From Gammaproteobacteria bacterium (GTDB taxonomy: Bacteria; Pseudomonadota; Gammaproteobacteria; Arenicellales; Poriferihabitantaceae), in assembly GCA_022826305.1 (NCBI GenBank), contig JAJDVC010000064.1, positions 1 to 32,345 on the forward strand: DNA of 32,345 nucleotides, given 5' to 3'. Shown here piece after piece: positions 1 through 8,182 of this stretch. The notes beneath the pieces were generated by a model. The model worked only from the letters and a program-made list of their open reading frames with translations. It was not told the DNA's origin and did not search any database. Each line of letters begins with the position of its first letter. Position 1 is the stretch's first letter. The position numbers and the translations under genes were made by a program.

Positions 1-78
1 GATCGGTACTCCACAGGCTCTGATCCGCGGTCGACGCGTCTTCAAGAGACTGTTCATACGAAACAGGAACCCTGGAGC

Positions 79-1173
79 ATGAATATCGGTCTCCTTAACA
101 TTACCGTCCGCGACCTTGTGAAGGACTATCACGACGATGGCGAGGGCGGCGTCACTGGCTACGGTGGCAAGCTGGACATCCGTCCGCCATATCAGCGCGA
201 GTTCATCTACGGGGAGAAGGAGCGAAATGCCGTCATCGACACCATCCGGCAGGGGTTCCCCCTGAACGTCATGTACTGGGCGGACATCGGTGACGGACGA
301 TTCGAGATCATCGACGGACAGCAGCGTACCATCGCAATCGCCCGGTATGTGACCGGTGAATTCTCCGTGCCCGTCGAAGGCAAGCCCCGGGCATTCCACA
401 ACCTGCAGACGGACCAGATGGATCGCATCCTGGACTACCAGCTCATGGTGTACGCCTGTAGCGGGACGGCCAGCGAGAGATTGAAATGGTTCGAGATCAT
501 CAATATCGCCGGAAAGGTGCTCACCAGACAGGAGCACCGCAACGCGGTCTATCACGGGCCATGGGTCTCGAGCGCCAGAGGGTATTTCAGCCGACGGGGA
601 TGTCCGGCCTACGGAATCGGCAACAAGCTCCTCAAGGGGTCCGCCATTCGTCAGGACTATCTGGAAACCGCCATCAGGTGGATCGCTGGCGGAGATATCG
701 AGAACTACATGTCCCGACATCAGCACGCCAGGAGTGCCGTGGCCTTGTGGAACCACTTCCGCTCGGTCGTCGACTGGGTGAACGCGACGTTCACCACATA
801 CCGCAAGGAGATGCGGGGAGTGGAATGGGGGCCGCTCTACGACCGGTTCGGTAACACGGATCAGGATCCGCGTGTTCTCGAGGATCGTACCCGGCAACTC
901 ATGCTTGACGACGATGTGACCAGCAAGTCCGGTATCTACCCTTATCTGCTGGACGGTGACGAACGCCATCTCAGCATCCGGGCCTTTTCGGACGCGATGA
1001 AAAGGGAGGCGTTCGAGCGACAGCAAGGGGTGTGTCCCGACTGCAGGGAGCAATTCGACATTGAGGAAATGCATGCCGACCACATCGATCCGTGGGCACG
1101 GGGAGGCAGGACCATCGCCGCGAACTGCCGGATGCGCTGCAAGCCGTGCAACCGTCGGAAAGGCGACAAGTAG
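79..1173 (+). CDS. DUF262 and HNH domain nuclease, restriction-like
   Basis: This 364-residue protein joins an N-terminal DUF262 (ParB/Srx-like) domain to a C-terminal HNH nuclease. The DUF262 signature DGQQR lies at residues 79-83, where the family binds and hydrolyses nucleotide. The HNH part starts at about residue 318: two CxxC pairs (Cys319/322 and Cys354/357) flank HADHIDP (His332, Asp334, His335), the expected metal-binding and catalytic core. In established systems (GmrSD-type, type IV restriction) DUF262 senses modified DNA or nucleotide and the HNH domain cuts. Here both are in one chain, shorter than the usual 550-650-residue GmrSD fusions. The ATG follows a purine-rich stretch (CAGGAACCCTGGAGC) and the frame is uninterrupted. 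Its partners, if any, would lie left of the window. Defence is inferred from domain content. Family recognition is firm, target unknown. Confidence 0.85.
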   Translation: MNIGLLNITVRDLVKDYHDDGEGGVTGYGGKLDIRPPYQREFIYGEKERNAVIDTIRQGFPLNVMYWADIGDGRFEIIDGQQRTIAIARYVTGEFSVPVEGKPRAFHNLQTDQMDRILDYQLMVYACSGTASERLKWFEIINIAGKVLTRQEHRNAVYHGPWVSSARGYFSRRGCPAYGIGNKLLKGSAIRQDYLETAIRWIAGGDIENYMSRHQHARSAVALWNHFRSVVDWVNATFTTYRKEMRGVEWGPLYDRFGNTDQDPRVLEDRTRQLMLDDDVTSKSGIYPYLLDGDERHLSIRAFSDAMKREAFERQQGVCPDCREQFDIEEMHADHIDPWARGGRTIAANCRMRCKPCNRRKGDK

Positions 1174-1194
1174 CGTGAGCGGTGTGACATGGTC

Positions 1195-1395
1195 GGAACG
1201 GTCGCCACCATCCTGTCGTCGGTCGTGTGCGACATGCACATATCCGTGGAACTGATTCCCAGCCTGATGGCTGATGGCTCAGGACGTTCCCCAGGAAAGG
1301 ATACTGAACGGCTATCCGGGTCTGGAACCGGAAGACATTCGTGCATGTACGGCATATGCACATGCAGTGATCGGTTGGCCGCTTCCATCTGATCA
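1195..1395 (+). pseudogene. DUF433 antitoxin-like relic, frameshifted
   Basis: Two reading frames together spell a DUF433 protein. The first (about 1207-1275) gives MHISVELIPSLMADG, matching the family's 'RGTRIPVELILELLADG' segment. After a frame change the second (about 1280-1390) gives RILNGYPGLEPEDIRAC followed by TAYAHAVIGWP, matching 'EILxDYPHLTxEDIxAALAYA'. DUF433 proteins are small winged-helix antitoxins usually paired with a PIN-like (DUF5615) toxin. No intact start-to-stop frame exists, so this is a relic. It lies directly behind the DUF262-HNH gene on the same strand. Confidence 0.65.
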
Positions 1396-1449
1396 GGTTC
1401 CCGATTTTCTGGCGGATGGAACTGTCCAATCGCCATGGTCGGGTAGGGG

Positions 1450-1640
1450 CGATTACCGCGCACACCGGCAACCTCAGCGTCCTTCCTGTCGAAATCATCA
1501 GCTTGTCCAGACTGGATAGACCGGATGCAGACCACATTCGCGCCCCGGTTCCCCGCCATGGCGAGATGCAGCGCATCACTGCCGGAAACATGCCGACATG
1601 ATCGAGCGCCAACCTGATCGGAAGCGTTTTGTCATCCGCC
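1450..1640 (-). pseudogene. possible PIN-domain toxin relic
   Basis: On the minus strand two frames give KTLPIRLALDHVG followed by SGSDALHLAMAGNRGANVV and then ADDFDRKDAEVAGVRG. This resembles the C-terminal half of PIN-domain toxins ('...GLSFxDALHLAxAxExGAdVvcTxDrDFdR..pGV'). One frame change separates the first two pieces. It overlaps the tail of the Fic relic and faces the DUF433 relic, so it is not obviously its cognate partner. The match is short, and chance resemblance is possible. Confidence 0.3.
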
Positions 1641-2640
1641 AGGAAGCGATGACTTCCAGGATGCCGCCCTCACGCAGAGCCTCGATGATCCGCCGTGTGG
1701 AGGTTTGCAGAATCACGAAAACCGGAGGATCTGAAGATCAACCGTTCGAAAATCCGGTCGGGAATCCGGATTGCGTAGTGGGAACGGGTCATTCCGGAGA
1801 CTTCCGCCTGCATTATCTCGCACAGTTCGAGCATGCTCCGGATCTTCTGCAGATCGTCATCTGCCTGCGGCTTCATGGTGCCGAGGAAGCACTCGGTCCA
1901 GCCGGTGCAGTCTCCATCCCGGGAAACGGCGAGCAGATTGTCATGGCAGGCGCCCCGGCGCGTCTCCGGACAGGCGCTGATGCAGGAACATGGCTGCATT
2001 GATGATCCCCGTTGCCACATGAACAACGAAATCAGCATGCGTCCCAAGCGACCGTTCGTCCCGGAATGGATGCAGGGTCCCGAGCCCGGCATGCAGAACT
2101 GCAAGCCGGACCAGTCGGTCGGGGGGTGTCCGCACGAAGGCATTTCTACCGGACGCTCATTGCACCGGCAACCTGTTGGCTTTCATGGGAACAAGTATGG
2201 CCCCTTCGATGGTGCATCCAGATGACCCGATCCAGTTTGGCATGGGCCGATATCTGCCTGGAGACTTTCCGGTGCTGCGGACAGCCTTGGGCAGTTCGGC
2301 ACATGTTCGCACAGTACCCTCTGGAACAGCGGCAACTCTTTCAGCAGTTCTCTGGCCCTTCGCCTGGCGCTACGGTAGCCGGGTATTTCGTATATGTCCT
2401 CGCGCCAATCGGATGAATCCGGGGACCTCCCGCCCGCCTCATGTTCCAGAACCTGTCCAGATCGTGTCTTGAGTACCTTCGATCCACGAAGACAGCACCG
2501 CTTCCCGGGTGCTCAATGGTGAGAGCAGGATGTCGGGATGCGGTATCGTCGCAACGGAGAACCCGCGCAACACGGACAAGGCATTGACCGGACCGCCTGG
2601 TCACTTCCGGCATTGCCGGGCGAGAGATTGCCGGGTGATT
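1630..2640 (-). pseudogene. Fic family protein, multiply frameshifted pseudogene
   Basis: Successive minus-strand frames spell a nearly full-length Fic protein (AMP-transferase fold with C-terminal winged helix). Pieces in order: DILLSPLSTREAVLSSWIEG (2534-2475, containing the SxxxEG autoinhibitory motif), CAELPKAVRSTGKSPGRYRP and PNWIGSSGCTIEGAILVP (2300-2187), LVRLAVLHAGLGTLHPFRD (2114-2058), NGRLGRMLISLFMWQRG (2056-2006), LLAVSRDGDCTGWTECFLGT (from about 1936) and RRIIEALREGGILEVI (about 1695-1645). The HPFxDGNGR active-site motif is split between two frames at about 2057, consistent with loss of two bases in the DGN codons. A stop at 2439-2441 and several other shifts confirm inactivation. 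It resembles, but is not a copy of, the intact Fic gene at 6.5-7.6 kb. Confidence 0.85.
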
Positions 2641-2758
2641 TGCGATATTCAGGACGCTGTATTGCGTGTGCGTGTGGTGCGGTCAGGGCAGCCGACGCGA
2701 TACTTGCCGACAGGAAATGCATGGCGATGCCGGACAACGCACGACATGCATGTCGTAC

Positions 2759-4363
2759 TCATTCCCGATTGTCCAGTTCCGCAACCCGATCCCACGTGGC
2801 ACTGCTTATCCCCGTATCGCGCAGCACGAACTTGCGGATCTTTCCGGTCGGTGTTTTCGGCAGGGCATCGACGATCTCGATGTACCGCGGAATCATGAAG
2901 TAGGCCATCCTCGGCTCCAGATAGCGAACAATCTCCTCCATGTCCGGATCGTGTCCCTCGCGCAGGACGATCACCGCCATCACCTCCTGCTCGGTGTCTT
3001 CCGAGTCCACTGGGATCACGGCGCATTCCAGGACGCCGGGATGACTGTTGATCTCGTATTCGACCTCCATTGAGGAAATGTTCTCGCCCCGACGCCGGAT
3101 AGCATCCTTGATGCGGTCGACGAAATACAGGTTTCCCCGTGCATCGCGCATCATCATGTCTCCGGTATGCATCCACAGGTTGCGCCAGGCCGAAGTGGTC
3201 CATTCGGGGTGGTTCCAGTACCCGTTGGTCATGATCCAGGGCTCCCTTGCGCGTACCAGGGCCTCCCCGGGCACGCCCGGCCCGACCTCCTGGTCGTGTT
3301 CGTCGACAATGCGTACTTCGTAGCGATCCTCCGCCACCTTTCCGCAGGAACGGTTGTCGACGAGGTCGAATCCCGACCGGGTGGGACAGTTCATTTCCGT
3401 TCCGCCCCATGTCGTGGAGACCCGGCAACCGAACCGTGTCTTGAAATCCTCCACCTCCGGAATCAGCGGCACCATCAGTACGCGTTCAAGCGTATTGTCA
3501 CGATCCATCTCCAGCACCGGCTGACGGTACAACATGTTCGCCATCGCCCCGAGCAGGAACGTCGTGGTGACGCCATGGTCAACCACATCCTGCCAGAACC
3601 TGCCGGCGCTGAAAGTCCCGGAAAGCACCGCCGTGCAGCCAACCAGGCAACTGGCGTAGATGACGGCGAACTTCCCCGCTATGTGGAACAGGGGCAAGGG
3701 AGCACAGTAGCGGTCGCTGTCGCGAAGATCGAGCATCTCGACGATCCCGCATGCATACTCCCAGACATGTGCATGGGTCAGGGTGACCCCTTTCGAGGGC
3801 CCGGTCGTCCCGGAGGTGTAGTAAACCCCCATCAGGTCATGATAGCACGGGCCGGGGCCCGTGTAGGGCTTGCCGTACAGGCTATCGAAACCGATGATCT
3901 CGAAATGCCGGGAGATCTGCCGGACGATATCCTGATCGTGGTCCGCAGGATCCGGCCAGACGACGATCCGTTCCAGATGCTCGAGCCGCCCGGCGAGCGC
4001 GACGAAACGGTCCAGGAACGCTCCGTCCACGATCAGGGTACGGGCCAGCGAATCGTTCACCAGATAAGCCAGCAGATTGCCCCGATAGTGCACGTTCACG
4101 GGAACCTCTATGCCGCCGAAAAGGGACAGGGCGCACCACACTCCGACATGATCCACGACATCCGGCAGCATGACCAGAACCGTGTCCCCGGCCTTGACGC
4201 CCCCGGACATCATGCCGCCAGCCAGCCGCCGCGCGCATTGATCCATCGCGGCATAGGTATGATTTCGCTGCGGAGTGACGATCCAGTTCCTGTCCGGAAA
4301 CTGCTCGACCCGCCGTTTCAATACGGTCGGAAAATCCTGTTCGGTCCTGCTGTCGGACAGCAT
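2759..4363 (-). CDS. acyl-CoA synthetase, CaiC-like
   Basis: ATP-dependent acid-CoA ligase of the ANL superfamily, activating a carboxylate through an acyl-adenylate. It has the nucleotide motif YYTSGTTGPSKG (residues 181-192 from the chosen start), the GGTEMN adenylate-binding motif, the TGD motif, the hinge DRIKDAIRRRGENIS and the terminal PTGKIRK with the catalytic lysine. At 534 residues it is normal length. The ATG at 4363 lies 7 bases after the stop of the upstream hydratase, so it is preferred over the ATG at 4408, which lies inside that gene. It is last in a four-gene operon. The pairing with a CaiD-like hydratase suggests a carnitine- or crotonobetaine-like substrate, by analogy with CaiC. 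A different short branched or betaine-type acid is equally possible. Confidence 0.9.
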   Translation of the reverse strand: MLSDSRTEQDFPTVLKRRVEQFPDRNWIVTPQRNHTYAAMDQCARRLAGGMMSGGVKAGDTVLVMLPDVVDHVGVWCALSLFGGIEVPVNVHYRGNLLAYLVNDSLARTLIVDGAFLDRFVALAGRLEHLERIVVWPDPADHDQDIVRQISRHFEIIGFDSLYGKPYTGPGPCYHDLMGVYYTSGTTGPSKGVTLTHAHVWEYACGIVEMLDLRDSDRYCAPLPLFHIAGKFAVIYASCLVGCTAVLSGTFSAGRFWQDVVDHGVTTTFLLGAMANMLYRQPVLEMDRDNTLERVLMVPLIPEVEDFKTRFGCRVSTTWGGTEMNCPTRSGFDLVDNRSCGKVAEDRYEVRIVDEHDQEVGPGVPGEALVRAREPWIMTNGYWNHPEWTTSAWRNLWMHTGDMMMRDARGNLYFVDRIKDAIRRRGENISSMEVEYEINSHPGVLECAVIPVDSEDTEQEVMAVIVLREGHDPDMEEIVRYLEPRMAYFMIPRYIEIVDALPKTPTGKIRKFVLRDTGISSATWDRVAELDNRE

Positions 4364-4370
4364 GGCAGGG

Positions 4371-5177
4371 CTACCTGCCCCGGAAATCCGGTTTGCGTTT
4401 TTCCGCAAAGGCCGCCAGCGCCTCGCCGTAGTCTTCCGTGTAGATCAACGTCGCGATGGTCTGCTTCTCCAGATTGAGCGCACCCTCGAAATCCGCCTCG
4501 ACGGACTGGGTGACCATGCGCTTGTGATGCATCACGGACAGGGGTGCCCGGGAAAGGATTACCTGCGCCAGCCTGAGTGCCTCAGCCTCCTCCTCACCGA
4601 GGGGAACCAGCCTGTTGACCAGCCCGATCCGGTAGCCCTCCCCGGCGTCGATGAATTCTCCGGTAAGCATCAGTTCCCTGGCCCGGTTGAGCCCGACGAT
4701 CATCGGCAGCAGCTTGGTAGCACCGCCCGTGATGGTCATGCCGGCATTGGATTCGGGAAATCCGAACACCGCGTTTTCCGCCGCCACGATCAGATCACAG
4801 TCGATTGCCACCTCGAAGCCGCCGCCCACCGCATACCCACGCACGGCGGCAATCACCACCTTCGGCGCCCTGCGGATAATACGCGGAATTTCCTGCAGGT
4901 TTTCCGTGATGTCCTCGATGATATCCAGGACCGGATGAATCTCGCCGCTCCGGACCAGGGGATATTCGGCCATGGCTACCTTCAGATCGTCCCCGGCGCA
5001 AAACGCATCGCCGACGCTGGAAATGATGATCACCCTGACCCGGTCATCGGCCGATGCCTCCCTGAGCACGTCGACCAGGCGCCGGATTTCCTCGGCGTCA
5101 AACGCGTTCAGGATTTCCGGCTTGTTGAACCGGATCCATGCGATTCCGTCCTGTATCTCGTAGAGCAATCGCGCCAT
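4371..5177 (-). CDS. enoyl-CoA hydratase/isomerase family, CaiD-like
   Basis: Crotonase-fold protein of 268 residues that would hydrate an enoyl-CoA or dehydrate or racemise a hydroxyacyl-CoA. The oxyanion-hole segments are visible (FCAGDDLK near residue 60 and RGYAVGGGFE near 115), followed by FGFPESNAGMTITGGATKLL, whose glutamate occupies the usual catalytic region. The C-terminal AFAEKRKPDFRGR is typical of the family and close in style to carnitinyl-CoA dehydratase CaiD. It sits between a thioesterase (16-base gap) and the CoA ligase (7-base gap), so the three are almost certainly co-transcribed. The natural substrate cannot be fixed from sequence. A carnitine-like acyl-CoA is the leading guess. 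Confidence 0.9.
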   Translation of the reverse strand: MARLLYEIQDGIAWIRFNKPEILNAFDAEEIRRLVDVLREASADDRVRVIIISSVGDAFCAGDDLKVAMAEYPLVRSGEIHPVLDIIEDITENLQEIPRIIRRAPKVVIAAVRGYAVGGGFEVAIDCDLIVAAENAVFGFPESNAGMTITGGATKLLPMIVGLNRARELMLTGEFIDAGEGYRIGLVNRLVPLGEEEAEALRLAQVILSRAPLSVMHHKRMVTQSVEADFEGALNLEKQTIATLIYTEDYGEALAAFAEKRKPDFRGR

Positions 5178-5193
5178 TGCCGATTCCTGCCGT

Positions 5194-5649
5194 CTAGGCC
5201 CGGTTCAGACTGATGCTCCGCCCGGCCCAGTCGGGCAGTTCGGACACTTCCGCGGCCTTCAGCCGCTCCTGCACCGAAGCCGGCATGGGAGTCACCTGTC
5301 CGCGCCCGGTGTCGTAATGCAGCAGCATGAATTCCCCAGTGGCGCACACGGTGCCGTCCACCTGCATCCTGTGCGCGAACCAGATCTTCCCGGGACCGGA
5401 TCCGAGTATCAGACTCTCGACCTCCATGGTGGCCGGGACGCGAACATCTTTCAGGTACCGCAGGTGCGTCTCCACCGTATAGATGGCGCATCCGGTATCC
5501 TCGAAATAGGGGATCCCGATGCCGAAATGCTCCTGTACCTTCCATGTCGCATTACTGAACGGCACAAGATAATAGGCCTCGTTCAGATGACCGTAGGCGT
5601 CCAGCCAGGCATCCTGCAAGGGTTCCTCGTGCAGTCTCAGGATCGTCAT
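5194..5649 (-). CDS. hotdog-fold acyl-CoA thioesterase
   Basis: A 151-residue single-domain hotdog protein. Residues 14-27 (AWLDAYGHLNEAYY) match the DxxGHxNxxxY active-site motif of the 4-hydroxybenzoyl-CoA thioesterase group, and HLRYLKDVRVPATMEVES matches the following beta-strand region. The same domain occurs fused to, or beside, carnitine 3-dehydrogenase, where it acts as a betainyl-CoA thioesterase; that gives a possible function but is inference. Its ATG overlaps the stop of the upstream GNAT gene by one base (TAATG), indicating translational coupling. It probably releases the free acid from the CoA ester made or modified by the hydratase and ligase next door. Confidence 0.85.
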   Translation of the reverse strand: MTILRLHEEPLQDAWLDAYGHLNEAYYLVPFSNATWKVQEHFGIGIPYFEDTGCAIYTVETHLRYLKDVRVPATMEVESLILGSGPGKIWFAHRMQVDGTVCATGEFMLLHYDTGRGQVTPMPASVQERLKAAEVSELPDWAGRSISLNRA

Positions 5650-6179
5650 TATTCAGGGCTCCGGAAGGATTTCTCCGCGATGCGGTTCCAGGCTTCCCAG
5701 GTCATGGCCCGGCCCGGATAGGACGGGCTGCCGAACGGCCAGCACGATGCGACCCAGTCCCGTACCGTCCGGTACAGATGATCGTCGAGCCCGGTTGTTG
5801 CCTCGGATTCCCGCACCCACATGGTGATTTCGACATCAAACCCGATTTTACGTGTCGGATAGATGTACAGACAACCCAGTACCCGGGATTCATCGAGGCT
5901 GGTGACCGTATAGGCAAAGGATGTCCGCATCTGGAACTCGCACTGGTGCCAGGCAAGCTCGATCAGGTTCTGTTCGCGTGTCAGGCCTTCCGGCCACTCG
6001 CCGTTTTCACGGAAAACCCGCTGCAGCCTTTCCCGGCTCGACATCACGGCCTCGTAATCCCTGTCGACATCCGCCATGACGAGCGGACGCAGGCGCATCC
6101 TCGGGGTTTCAAGCCGCTCGGGAACCCGGAAATCCCCGGGCACGATAGGCGGGTTATACACGGTCAGACCCCGTAACAC
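5649..6179 (-). CDS. GNAT-like acetyltransferase family protein
   Basis: First gene of the four-gene minus-strand CoA operon, 176 residues. The segment RLETPRMRLRPLVMADVDRD and the middle FAYTVTSLDESRVLGCLYIY have the layout of a GNAT N-acetyltransferase (beta1, then the strand preceding the acetyl-CoA loop). The classic Q/RxxGxG/A loop is not clear, so the fold assignment is moderate and catalytic activity uncertain. It has no signal peptide or membrane segment. Its stop codon overlaps the start of the thioesterase by one base. Co-translation with three CoA-ester enzymes suggests it acts on the same small molecule, for example acylating an amino group, or is a non-catalytic GNAT-fold protein. 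Confidence 0.65.
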   Translation of the reverse strand: MLRGLTVYNPPIVPGDFRVPERLETPRMRLRPLVMADVDRDYEAVMSSRERLQRVFRENGEWPEGLTREQNLIELAWHQCEFQMRTSFAYTVTSLDESRVLGCLYIYPTRKIGFDVEITMWVRESEATTGLDDHLYRTVRDWVASCWPFGSPSYPGRAMTWEAWNRIAEKSFRSPE

Positions 6180-6495
6180 GGGGAAATGTTGTCACGACCT
6201 GTCTCCATGCCGACAATCCGGAGGTTTGAACATGCGCAACGGACAGCCAGCCAGGACCTGACAGACAGCATGACCTGAATGCAAATGCCCTTCGTGAACG
6301 CATTCTCAGCCCCTGTCCGGAAAAACTGCAAGATATCATTCGTCTGTTCTCGTCAGGACACGATCATATCAGCATTGCATTTCGGCATCATGCCTGCCTG
6401 TGCAATGGCAGACCTGCCTCCGTTAGATGCCGTGCAAACCATCATGTCCAAGCTACGTGCTTGTGGCTGACGCAACACAGGCTTTTTCTGATTGG
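6180..6495. other. intergenic region, divergent promoters expected
   Basis: About 315 bases between the divergent GNAT operon and the intact Fic gene. Short open frames occur on the plus strand (for example one giving ALRERILSPCPEKLQDIIRLF near 6290-6350), but I do not recognise a family. Promoters for both neighbours should lie here, but I see no convincing -35/-10 pair. Confidence 0.4.
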
Positions 6496-7560
6496 ATGGA
6501 AACGGATGAGGTCTTGAACATAGGCACACTCAAGATCACCACTGAGGTTCTGGCGCTGATTTCCGATCTTGATCAATTCAAGGGGGCATGGCAGTTGATC
6601 GGGCGCATTGCGCCTGATCGGCTCTCAGACCTGCGTCGTGTAGCGACCATTGAAAGTACCGGTTCTTCCACACGGATTGAAGGAGCAAGGCTGACTGATC
6701 GTGAGGTTGAAAGGCTTTTGTCCGATCTTGAGATCAAGACCCTTGAAACGCGCGATGAGCAGGAAGTTGCCGGATATGCGGCAGTGATGGAAACGGTCCC
6801 TGCCAATCATGAATACATCGATCTGACCGAAAACCACATCATGCAGCTTCATCGCGACCTGCTGCAATTCTCCAGCAAGGATGAACGCCACCGCGGCGCC
6901 TACAAGACACTGCCGAACAATGTCGAGGCTTTCGGACCGGATGGGGAGAATCCGGGCGTTGTACTCGACACGGCTACCCCGTTCGATACACCGCGCCTTG
7001 TGCAAGCCCTGATCCGCTGGACGCAGGACGCCCTGGTCAAGGGAGAATACCATCCTCTGCTCGTTATTGCCGTGTTTGTGGTGGTGTTTCTGGCGATCCA
7101 TCCGTTTCAGGACGGCAATGGCCGATTGTCACGCATCCTGACGACGCTGCTCCTGCTGCGCGCCGGTTACGCCTACGTGCCATACAGTTCTCTGGAAAGC
7201 GTGATTGAACAGGACAAGAAAGGCTATTACCTGGCCTTGCGTCAGACGCAGGACACGATCCGCAATGATGAGCCGGACTGGCAGCCCTGGGTGGTTTATT
7301 TCCTGAGGTCCCTGCAAGCGCAAAAGCAGAAACTGGAAAAGAAGGTTGAGCGTGAACGACTTGCATTGGGTGATCTGCCGGAACTGTCGGCAAGTATTCT
7401 TGAGTTGGCGCGCGAGCGTGGCCGCATCACGATTGCAGACGCGACAAGGACCACTGGCTCAAGCCGGAATACGATCAAGGATCATGTCAGGGTGCTGGCA
7501 AGGGCGGGTCACCTGACCCGCCATGGTGCTGGCCGCGGTACCTGGTATTCGCTGTCATAG
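6496..7560 (+). CDS. Fic family protein with C-terminal winged helix
   Basis: Intact 354-residue Fic protein. The catalytic motif HPFQDGNGR is complete (residues 202-210) with the general-base histidine His202, so the usual reaction, transfer of AMP from ATP to a target hydroxyl, should be possible. An N-terminal SxxxEG motif (Ser58 to Gly63, STRIEG) matches the autoinhibitory helix of class II Fic proteins. The C-terminus (about 295-354) ends in a winged helix-turn-helix (ITIADATRTTGSSRNTIKDH), a common architecture. The ATG at 6496 is preferred over the in-frame ATG at 6427 because family similarity starts right after it; neither has a clear ribosome-binding site. It stands alone. Its target is unknown. 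Confidence 0.85.
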   Translation: METDEVLNIGTLKITTEVLALISDLDQFKGAWQLIGRIAPDRLSDLRRVATIESTGSSTRIEGARLTDREVERLLSDLEIKTLETRDEQEVAGYAAVMETVPANHEYIDLTENHIMQLHRDLLQFSSKDERHRGAYKTLPNNVEAFGPDGENPGVVLDTATPFDTPRLVQALIRWTQDALVKGEYHPLLVIAVFVVVFLAIHPFQDGNGRLSRILTTLLLLRAGYAYVPYSSLESVIEQDKKGYYLALRQTQDTIRNDEPDWQPWVVYFLRSLQAQKQKLEKKVERERLALGDLPELSASILELARERGRITIADATRTTGSSRNTIKDHVRVLARAGHLTRHGAGRGTWYSLS

Positions 7561-8182
7561 GGTCTGAACAGGTTCCAGGGCTTCCGGGTGTCGCCTCGTC
7601 TGGAACCATCCATTGTCTTCACCCAGGGAAGCAGCATCCGCAGGCATGGAGCGGTTTCCGGGCGCAGCAACCATCATCTGGTCTGACGGCTGCCGACTTG
7701 CCAGGATCGGATCCGGGGCATTGACACCCATCGTGCAATCAGTGGCCGTGCTTCATTCCATGGGCAAACGGCATCCACATCATGAATCCCCTTCCAGAAT
7801 TCGAGAGCCCGGATGAGCAGCTGATTCCTGGCGGGCAGTTGTTCGGCATGCAATACAGGTCTGGAGCGACAGGAACATGCACTCACATCTCGCAAGGTTG
7901 TTGAGCATGATTCTGGGTTCGGTGGCGCATTCCTGTTGCAGCAGGCCACCAGCGTGTTTCAATCAGCCAGACTCATGATTTCAAACGGTCGTATGCCAAC
8001 GTTGGAGAACCTTCCTGTAACCGACACGCCAGCCCCGATCCGCAGGAGCGCGGTGATTTTCAGTACCCGCATCGGTCATGCGGTCTGGCTGAAGGGAGCT
8101 GGCAATAACCGGCGGAACTTGAATTCATGGTAACGGCAACCGATACTTCAGGATCGCAAGACAGATTCCGGGCCCAGAACCA
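7561..8182. other. gap with no recognisable gene
   Basis: About 620 bases between the Fic gene and the aldehyde dehydrogenase. It carries an inverted repeat just after the Fic stop (GGTTCCAG at 7571-7578 and CTGGAACC at 7600-7607) that could form an 8-bp stem with a 21-base loop but has no T-run. A minus-strand frame of 91 codons (7674-7949) shows no family I recognise. Given the decay elsewhere this may be an unrecognisable relic. Confidence 0.5.

Noticed and set aside
1400-1600. A plus-strand DUF5615 toxin partner for the DUF433 relic
   Set aside because: I tried all three frames and found no convincing active-site segment; the minus-strand PIN reading is somewhat better but also weak.
3167-4477. 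Large plus-strand frame of 436 codons opposite the acyl-CoA ligase
   Set aside because: It is antisense to a clear enzyme, has no recognisable domain, and is explained by the high GC content.
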